NCBI GenBank assembly: GCA_015067375.1
Contig: SVMQ01000130.1
Location: 1 to 6,484 of the forward strand
Reading direction: 5' to 3'
Origin: Oscillospiraceae bacterium
GTDB lineage: Bacteria; Bacillota; Clostridia; Oscillospirales; Ruminococcaceae
Length of the DNA: 6,484 nt
Of this stretch, positions 1-4,948 are shown piece after piece. Every line of letters begins with the position of its first letter. Position 1 is the stretch's first letter. A program made the position numbers and the translations under genes. The notes beneath the pieces were generated by a model. That model saw only the letters and a program-made list of their open reading frames with translations, made no database searches and was not told the DNA's origin.

Positions 1-1408
1 GGTATGCTCCTATATCGAGGGCAGCACGCTGCAGGAGCTGCTACAGAGCGGTCGTACATTCCCCTTGTCCGATACCGTCAGGATGATAAGCGACCTGTGC
101 CGCGCGGTGGAGCATCTGCACAAAAACGGCATAATACACCGCGACATCAACCCCAACAATATAATTATCAATGAACAGAATGACATCGTGCTGATAGACT
201 ACGGCATAGCGCGGCAGTACACGGGAAAGCGCGATCAGGACACCACTGTATTCGGCACAGAGGGCTTTTCAGCGCCCGAGCAGTACGGCTTTCGTGAAAC
301 GCGGCGCACCGCGGATGTCTATTCCATAGGAATGGTGCTGAGGCAGCTGCTTAATTCGGCGGCGGATGGCTCGGTGACGCGCGAGGTACATCTGAGAAGG
401 GTAGCCGCGCGCTGTACTGCATTCGACCCCGACAAGCGCTACGGCAGCGCGGAGGCTGTAAGACGCGCACTCAGGCAGTCGGGCTGCATCATCGCGGCAG
501 TGGCGTCAGTCCTGCTGCTTGCAGCGGCGATAGTCGCGCTCGCGCTTTGTAAGCCTGCAGGCAGCGCCGAGGTCAATACATCGGCAGCGACGACATCGGC
601 TGTCAAAGCGACGACATCATCTGTCACGACTACTACCACCGCGCTCCCGTCAGCTACGACTACTGCTGTCAAAACGACAGAAGCGACGACCGCTTCTTCA
701 ACGACTACGGCTGCAACCACGACTACAACAACTACAACAGCTACAACAGCTACAACAGCTGAAACCACTGTGACTACCGCAACGTCTGCTGCCACAGCCG
801 CTTCTGCAACGACACAGACCACCACAGCGACCACTGCTGAAACAACGGCGGTCACAACTGCAAAAGCAACGACCACGACCGCAACGACTGCCGCAACAAC
901 GACCACAACGGCGGCTGCGACGGTCACTGCCACTGCACCGCCGCAGGAGCTGCATACGTCCGACATGGACAACCCCGATATCATCACGATAACCACGACC
1001 CTCAACGAGCATGGCAATCATGAGGACAGCTTTGACTACAGGTTTTTCGACGACCCGACAGTGCATGGCGAGTGGGTAGGCTACAGGGTGATCGACATTG
1101 ACGTGCCTTTATATGAGCTGCCTGCCGAGCAGCTGACACAGTCAGAGCGAGAGGACACGCTTTATGAGCGGCTTTCCTTGCGTGATGGCGGCGCGGCAGA
1201 TATCTTTTTCGCAAACGGCAGAAGTGTAGAGATAGACTGCTACTGGACTAACGGCTATATGATAATGGAGCAGACAGAGGGCACAGTGGCACAGCGTATG
1301 TTTACGGCGGTCATTGATGATGTTGAGTTCCTTTTTATGGAGTTCAAATCGGGAGATTACAGCAGGCGCGGCGAGGTATACTGTTGGTTCGTATACACGC
1401 GCGCATAG
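1..1408 (+). CDS. Transmembrane Ser/Thr protein kinase with Thr-rich stalk and extracellular C-terminal domain (5' end missing)
   Basis: The reading frame is open from base 2, so the gene begins left of the window; the TTG at 65 is internal, because the codons before it encode a kinase hinge (YIEGSTLQELL). Of 468 visible residues, 1-160 are the C-lobe of a eukaryotic-like kinase: catalytic loop HRDINPNN at 46-53 (Asp48, Asn53), metal-binding DYG at 66-68, activation-segment end GTEGFSAPEQYG near 85-96, and RCTAFDPDKRY near 137-147. Residues 161-182 form one hydrophobic helix, 193-312 are almost entirely Thr/Ala/Val/Ser, and about 318-466 form a folded domain with DSFDY, DDPT, GEW, WTNGY and FKSGDY motifs. 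The topology predicts a kinase inside and a sensor outside. The usual catalytic-loop Lys (HRDxKPxN) is Asn50, and Phe of DFG is Tyr; both occur in Firmicutes kinases as I recall, so activity remains plausible. The next gene, 12 bases downstream, is a paralogue. Kinase assignment is firm; ligand and substrates are unknown. Confidence 0.92.
   Translation, partial: VCSYIEGSTLQELLQSGRTFPLSDTVRMISDLCRAVEHLHKNGIIHRDINPNNIIINEQNDIVLIDYGIARQYTGKRDQDTTVFGTEGFSAPEQYGFRETRRTADVYSIGMVLRQLLNSAADGSVTREVHLRRVAARCTAFDPDKRYGSAEAVRRALRQSGCIIAAVASVLLLAAAIVALALCKPAGSAEVNTSAATTSAVKATTSSVTTTTTALPSATTTAVKTTEATTASSTTTAATTTTTTTTATTATTAETTVTTATSAATAASATTQTTTATTAETTAVTTAKATTTTATTAATTTTTAAATVTATAPPQELHTSDMDNPDIITITTTLNEHGNHEDSFDYRFFDDPTVHGEWVGYRVIDIDVPLYELPAEQLTQSEREDTLYERLSLRDGGAADIFFANGRSVEIDCYWTNGYMIMEQTEGTVAQRMFTAVIDDVEFLFMEFKSGDYSRRGEVYCWFVYTRA
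578..937 (+). repeat. Low-complexity Thr/Ala-coding stalk region of the first kinase, with a short 9-bp tandem array
   Basis: About 120 codons, mostly ACN (Thr) and GCN (Ala), encode a stalk between the membrane helix and the extracellular domain. Within it, the 9-base unit TACAACAGC occurs three times without change at 733-741, 742-750 and 751-759, preceded by a near copy (TACAACAAC) at 724-732. A 9-base unit is three codons, so gain or loss of copies would keep the frame. Elsewhere the Thr codons vary (ACG, ACT, ACC, ACA), which argues for selection on the protein composition and not only on a DNA repeat. Such Thr-rich stalks are commonly extended and may be glycosylated; that part is inference. 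Confidence 0.85.
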
Positions 1409-1410
1409 GC

Positions 1411-1415
1411 AGGTG
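1411..1415 (+). promoter_or_regulatory. Ribosome binding site deciding the start of the second kinase gene
   Basis: AGGTG lies three bases after the stop codon of the first kinase gene. It sits 5 bases before GTG 1421 but only 2 bases before TTG 1418, so GTG 1421 is the better start. The short gap between the genes leaves no room for a promoter, supporting one transcript. Confidence 0.6.
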
Positions 1416-1420
1416 TTTTG

Positions 1421-2902
1421 GTGAGATATGAGCTTGTGAGGCTGCTGAAGTCCTCGGACAGGGGCGATATACGGCTCGTGCGGGACGAGAGCGGCAGGCT
1501 GCTCGTGCAGCGATACAGGGATATGGACAGGCAGCTGACAGAGCGTCTGTGCGGACTGAAAAGCCCCTATGTTGCCGCGATACTGGGCAGCGGCGAGGAC
1601 GAGGACGGCTTCTACACGATAGAGGAGTACATAGACGGCACTGCCGCCTGTGATATGCAGTTCACCGCGCGACAGGCGACGGACGTGCTGCTGCAGCTTT
1701 GCAGCGCGCTGAGGGCGGTGCATAATGCAGGCGTCGTACACCGCGACATAAAGCCTGCAAACCTCATGATAGACAAAAACGGGCGGCTGAAGCTGATAGA
1801 TTTTGACACGGCGCGGCTTACCAAGCAGTATCAGAGCCATGACACGGGCTATCTCGGCACGATAGGCTATGCGCCGCCCGAGCAATACGGCTTCATGCAG
1901 ACGGACTGCCGCGCGGATATCTATGCATTCGGCATGACGATGCAGGAGCTTCTCTGCGACAGCGCCGACAAGCCTGCTATGAAAAGGATAGTCCGCCGCT
2001 GCACTGCATTCGACCCCGAGCGCCGTTACAGCGATATCTCGCTCGTGGAGCGTGCGATACGGCGCGCGGCCTCAAAGCTTTCCGCGGTCGTGACAGCGGT
2101 CATCGGCGCGGTTGCTGTTGTAATAGTTATAGGAGCGGTCGTGCTGCTGTCGCACAAGGAGCCTGATGCAGCGCTGCAAGCGCCCATACAGAGCGCGGAA
2201 ACCACAACAGAAGAAACACTTGCAACGAGCGAGGAAGTTATCCTGCCGACCGTGGACGCGCCCCCACAGACCGAGGAAGTTACAGTGCCGAGTGCGGAAG
2301 CTACAACAGAGGAAGCACCCACACTGACCGAAGATACCACGGCAGAGCAAACGCTCCCACCGACCGAAGAAGCACCGCAACCGACTGAGGAGATCATGAC
2401 CGATGAAGTCCCCGACATCACCGAGGAAGCCCCCGAGCAGCTCATCACATCCGATATGCTGCAGCCGAACAGGATAACTTATGAAACGCTGCAGGACGAG
2501 AACGGTCGAAACTACGACAGCTTTGACTATGTGTTCTATGACGACCCGACATTATATGGGGAGTGGAAGCTGTTATCGTATATAGATGTAGACCGTCTGA
2601 CGGCGCAGACAGTGTTTGAGGACTCCTACCCGCACATCGAGGAGTATGTATGGCAGCTGTTTACGGCGCACGATAACGGGGTGTGCAGGATAGGATACCG
2701 TGACGGCTCGTATGCGGACTACCGCTGGACGAACGGGTATCTTGTCAATGAGTCGGGCGACGGAACGCGTCTGGAGCGGCTGTTTACCGTCACGCTGGGC
2801 GGTGTGGAATACCTTATGCTGGAGCAGAAGCCTATGGGCAACCTGCGCTACGAGCCGCCGCACAGATATCTTGTGTTCAGAAGGCTCAGTGGGACATCAT
2901 AA
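1421..2902 (+). CDS. Transmembrane Ser/Thr protein kinase, atypical motifs, Glu/Thr/Pro stalk, extracellular C-terminal domain
   Basis: From GTG 1421 the product is 493 residues. Residues 1-210 form a kinase domain: RGD (14-16) in place of most of the glycine loop, LLVQRY (27-32) where the beta-3 VAIK lysine is expected, hinge EEYIDG (68-73), catalytic loop HRDIKPAN (107-114), DFD (127-129) instead of DFG, GTIGYAPPEQYG (146-157), and RCTAFDPERRY (193-203). A single membrane helix spans about 221-243. Residues 246-340 are an acidic stalk rich in TEE, EEAP and TTEE. Residues 341-488 are a domain similar to the first kinase's C-terminus (TSDM, DSFDY, DDPT, GEW, WTNGY, LFTV). The catalytic Asp109, Asn114 and metal Asp127 remain, but two glycine-loop Gly and the ATP-anchoring Lys (apparently Gln30) are absent. 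From memory, a Firmicutes kinase clade shares an SSRG-type loop and DFD, so this may be clade-specific and not decay. It is probably the second gene of an operon and a tandem duplicate; whether it phosphorylates is open. Confidence 0.9.
   Translation: MRYELVRLLKSSDRGDIRLVRDESGRLLVQRYRDMDRQLTERLCGLKSPYVAAILGSGEDEDGFYTIEEYIDGTAACDMQFTARQATDVLLQLCSALRAVHNAGVVHRDIKPANLMIDKNGRLKLIDFDTARLTKQYQSHDTGYLGTIGYAPPEQYGFMQTDCRADIYAFGMTMQELLCDSADKPAMKRIVRRCTAFDPERRYSDISLVERAIRRAASKLSAVVTAVIGAVAVVIVIGAVVLLSHKEPDAALQAPIQSAETTTEETLATSEEVILPTVDAPPQTEEVTVPSAEATTEEAPTLTEDTTAEQTLPPTEEAPQPTEEIMTDEVPDITEEAPEQLITSDMLQPNRITYETLQDENGRNYDSFDYVFYDDPTLYGEWKLLSYIDVDRLTAQTVFEDSYPHIEEYVWQLFTAHDNGVCRIGYRDGSYADYRWTNGYLVNESGDGTRLERLFTVTLGGVEYLMLEQKPMGNLRYEPPHRYLVFRRLSGTS
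2156..2440 (+). repeat. Degenerate Glu/Thr/Pro-coding stalk repeats of the second kinase
   Basis: This stretch encodes about 95 residues (246-340 of the product) built from loose repeats such as TEEAP, TTEE, SEEV and TEEV, with GAAGAAGC-like and GAGGAAGC-like DNA words recurring at irregular spacing. The repeats are not exact, so they look like an old, diverged array. The segment joins the membrane helix to the extracellular domain and is strongly acidic, unlike the nearly uncharged Thr/Ala stalk in the neighbouring paralogue. Confidence 0.7.
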
Positions 2903-2913
2903 ACAGGCAGAAG

Positions 2914-2950
2914 AAAAGACCTGAGAGGAGCATAGCCTTTCAGGTCTTTT
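2914..2950. terminator. Rho-independent terminator, probably bidirectional
   Basis: AAAAGACCTGA at 2914-2924 and TCAGGTCTTTT at 2940-2950 are perfect inverted copies. The inner bases GAGG (2925-2928) and CCTT (2936-2939) extend the stem to about 15 pairs with one G-U, around a 7-base loop. It starts 11 bases after the stop of the second kinase, with T-rich sequence on the 3' side. On the minus strand the same hairpin is followed by TTTTCTT and lies about 70 bases past the stop of the convergent dockerin gene. It can therefore serve both transcripts. Confidence 0.85.
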
Positions 2951-3018
2951 GGTATTATATTCGTGTATCAGGCGGTGCAGGGCATGGCAAACAGACGACT
3001 GTTCAAGCCGCCTTTCCG

Positions 3019-4404
3019 TCAGGCAATATATCTGCCGTAAACTATGTCGATGAGTATCGCGTGCGCGTCAGCCTCGGTTATCAGACCGTTGCCGTCGTGG
3101 TCGCGCATTGCAGGATTGCCTGATGGCTCAATAAGCGCTATATCGCGCAGGATAGCCGAAGCGTCGAGCGCGTTCATCACACCGTCGTTGTTTACATCGC
3201 CGTCAAGAGTGCTGAAATCGAACAGCATAACGACATAATCGCCCTGCTCGCTGAGCGTGGGAAGCACAGCCTTTCCGTCCGCGTCAGTCTTGCAGATGCC
3301 TGCAAATTCAAGTCTGCCGTCGTCGTTCTTTCTGTAGATGTTGGCGTATATCGCGGCGCTTTCTGTGCCGAAGTCAACTGTCAGCACAGCAGGTACATCC
3401 ACGCTGTAGGTGCGAAGCTGTATGCCCTCCTTGCCGAGCAGCTTTCCTGTCCTGAGGGAGGCTATCTTTGTAGCGCCGAGGTTTGCGTCACAGGGCTGCT
3501 CCACCAGTGCGCCGTCAAGGTACCAGCTTCTCATGTCGTCGATGACGAATGTAACGCGCGCGTCAACATCAGCGATGGCGCTGATGACATAGCTGGGTAC
3601 GGTGTAGTTTCCGTTGAGCTGGATGGTTATCGCGCTGCCGTGGGGGAGCTTTCCTATAGCGATGGCTATCTGCTCCCAAGTGGATGGCTCGCCGTTAAGC
3701 GCGGGGGGCGGTGTTATGTAGGGGGTGAACGAATGACCGTTTCCGCCGCCGCCACCGCCGTTGCTTTCGTCATTTTCGTCGGACTTTGTAACGTATTCGG
3801 CTGATACTATCTCGCTGTCCTCGAAGCCGTCTGCAATTGCGACTGCTTTTACTGTAGCAGGCGCGTCAAGCTTGAATGCACCTGCGTAAAGGGTGCTTGC
3901 CGCGGTGGGGTCAGTGCCGTCGGTGGTGTAGTAGATGGCAGCGCCCTCAGTCGCACAGGAAATGGTTATTTCAAGATCGGCGCTGTAATTCGTTCCGCTT
4001 TCGGGAGAGAATACGGGAGAAGCCACGATGGGCAGCTCGGTTATCTTCACATCAAAGGTGGTGGTACAGCCGCTGTAGGTCACGGTGAGCGTGCATACGC
4101 CCGCAACGGAGCTGTCGAAGCCGCTGACCATCTTTTCGGTCAGCGCGTATATGCGGGTAGTGCGGTCGGACAGCCTTACCGCAAGCTTTCCGCCGGTAAG
4201 GTCAAGCTCTTCGCCAATGGCATACTTTGTGCGGTCGGGGAGCGTATCAATACGCACGGCACTGACCTCGACGCCCCAGAGCACGTTGTTCTGATCGTCT
4301 ATCGCCCAGTCAGCCGACGCAAGAGCCGCAGTGCCAAACATCGCAGTCAGTACGATGACCGCAATTACGATGAAATATTTTAATCCCCTGTGCAGATGTT
4401 TCAT
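3019..4404 (-). CDS. Secreted multi-module dockerin protein (Ig-like, chitobiase C-terminal-like, type I dockerin)
   Basis: The product is 461 residues and has no recognisable catalytic domain. Residues 1-29 are a signal peptide (basic start, hydrophobic core, AALA before the likely cut). Residues 45-122 resemble a bacterial Ig-like domain of the Big_3 type (GEELDLTGGKL, VSGFDSS, TLTVTYSG). Residues 128-205 match the chitobiase/beta-hexosaminidase C-terminal-like fold (SPVFSPESGTNY, IYYTTDGTDPT, VKAVAIADGF). A Gly-rich linker lies at 215-223. Residues 240-398 form a module beginning WEQIAIAIGKLPHGS and ending GDYVVMLFDFS, which I recall near dockerins in Ruminococcus proteins but cannot name. 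Residues 402-457 are a type I dockerin with two calcium loops (DVNNDGVMNALD and DHDGNGLITEAD). The dockerin would plug the protein into a cohesin of a cellulosome or the cell surface. The start is ATG 4404 with GGAGG 5 bases upstream. The gene is a monocistronic unit with its own promoter and terminators on both sides. Confidence 0.92.
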   Translation of the reverse strand: MKHLHRGLKYFIVIAVIVLTAMFGTAALASADWAIDDQNNVLWGVEVSAVRIDTLPDRTKYAIGEELDLTGGKLAVRLSDRTTRIYALTEKMVSGFDSSVAGVCTLTVTYSGCTTTFDVKITELPIVASPVFSPESGTNYSADLEITISCATEGAAIYYTTDGTDPTAASTLYAGAFKLDAPATVKAVAIADGFEDSEIVSAEYVTKSDENDESNGGGGGGNGHSFTPYITPPPALNGEPSTWEQIAIAIGKLPHGSAITIQLNGNYTVPSYVISAIADVDARVTFVIDDMRSWYLDGALVEQPCDANLGATKIASLRTGKLLGKEGIQLRTYSVDVPAVLTVDFGTESAAIYANIYRKNDDGRLEFAGICKTDADGKAVLPTLSEQGDYVVMLFDFSTLDGDVNNDGVMNALDASAILRDIALIEPSGNPAMRDHDGNGLITEADAHAILIDIVYGRYIA

Positions 4405-4409
4405 GATGT

Positions 4410-4414
4410 CCTCC
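4410..4414 (-). promoter_or_regulatory. Ribosome binding site of the dockerin gene
   Basis: On the minus strand GGAGG stands 5 bases before ATG 4404. It fixes the start, and the signal peptide begins directly at that ATG. Confidence 0.85.
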
Positions 4415-4473
4415 GATGCTTTCCTGTATTTTAAACATAATCTGTTATGTCTGTGTTATCAGCATACATCGTT

Positions 4474-4502
4474 ATTATATCACTTTTTATTGGATAATGC
4501 AA
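4474..4502 (-). promoter_or_regulatory. Sigma-A-type promoter with extended -10 for the dockerin gene
   Basis: Read on the minus strand: TTGCAT (4502-4497), a 17-base spacer, then TATAAT (4479-4474), a perfect -10 box with TGA immediately before it (extended -10). The predicted transcription start is near 4467, giving an untranslated leader of about 60 bases before ATG 4404. The box lies 32 bases beyond the terminator of the preceding minus-strand operon, so the dockerin gene is transcribed independently of it. Confidence 0.85.
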
Positions 4503-4533
4503 CAGTTTTTGACGATAGTTTTATGCGGATATG

Positions 4534-4562
4534 AAAACGGCTCCCGACGATGTCGGAAGCCG
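4534..4562 (-). terminator. Rho-independent terminator of the OPT-PqqD operon
   Basis: On the minus strand, CGGCTTCCGAC (4562-4552) pairs with GTCGGGAGCCG (4548-4538) across a 3-base loop, with one T-G wobble, and is followed by TTTT (4537-4534). It begins 5 bases after the stop codon of the PqqD-like gene, as expected for the end of that transcript. Confidence 0.9.
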
Positions 4563-4567
4563 CTGTG

Positions 4568-4948
4568 TTATTTCTTTTCCTGCTCGTTTTTCCAGTAGAT
4601 GAAGTGATAGCTCTCCAGTATCTGAAAGAACTTTGCAAGGCGCTCGTACAGGGGATGTGCCTTTTCACCGAAGTGCTGCTCCACAGGCTCACCGAAGTCG
4701 GTGATGCGCCTTTCGCCGTCGATGAGCGGCCAGATAAAGCTGCCCATCTCGTCGAGATGTATGTGTGATACCTTAGGCTTTTTCAGCAGCTTCTGTGCGA
4801 TGCGGTTCATGACGCCCCTGTTTTCGATATCCAGTGTTACAGCGCCGTTTTCGTCAGCCGACCAGCTGATATGGCTGCTGTGAACGGGGATGTTTTCGAG
4901 ATAGTTCTGCGTTATTTTTTCGTTGTGCTTAGATCTTTTTCTTCTCAT
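4568..4948 (-). CDS. Small PqqD-like (RRE-fold) protein coupled to the OPT transporter
   Basis: The 126-residue product has a basic N-terminus (MRRKRSK) and a region at 15-60 with ENRGVMNRIAQKLLKKPKVS. A PqqD-like core follows at about 61-117: HLDEMGSFIWPLIDGERRI, then GEPVEQHFG, HPLYERLAKFFQILESYHFI. The core pattern (a one-residue Asp/Gly 'GSFIW.LIDG' start and an ending helix) is that of the PqqD family, whose members bind precursor peptides in RiPP pathways. Many Firmicutes copies have no known role. There is no signal peptide or membrane helix, so it should be cytoplasmic. Its ATG at 4948 lies inside the last codons of the transporter gene (20-base overlap) and has only a weak AAGA-rich ribosome site, suggesting translational coupling. 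No radical SAM or precursor-peptide gene is visible nearby. The family call is by pattern recognition; function as a transporter partner or peptide binder is inference. Confidence 0.75.
   Translation of the reverse strand: MRRKRSKHNEKITQNYLENIPVHSSHISWSADENGAVTLDIENRGVMNRIAQKLLKKPKVSHIHLDEMGSFIWPLIDGERRITDFGEPVEQHFGEKAHPLYERLAKFFQILESYHFIYWKNEQEKK

Noticed and set aside
65..67. TTG as the start of the first kinase
   Set aside because: Codons before it stay open to the window edge and encode the kinase hinge, so the true start is outside.
439..1017. Long minus-strand frame rich in Val and Ala opposite the Thr stalk
   Set aside because: It is the mirror of ACN/GCN codons in the kinase stalk: low-complexity Val/Ala output, no family motif, and the opposite strand is a clear kinase gene.
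1142..1885. Minus-strand open frame of 247 codons across the junction of the two kinases
   Set aside because: It lies antisense to the sensor domain of the first kinase and the N-lobe of the second, with no recognisable domain; the plus-strand genes account for the sequence.
2971..3012. Hairpin with GGCGG/CCGCC arms and an inner AACAG/CTGTT pair, just after the dockerin gene stop
   Set aside because: Arms are short and separated by a long unpaired stretch, and there is no T-run; the hairpin at 2914-2950 is the convincing terminator.
3019..4404. Glycoside hydrolase or other enzyme in the dockerin protein
   Set aside because: The chitobiase C-terminal-like module is an Ig-like accessory fold, not the catalytic domain, and no catalytic motif was seen elsewhere.
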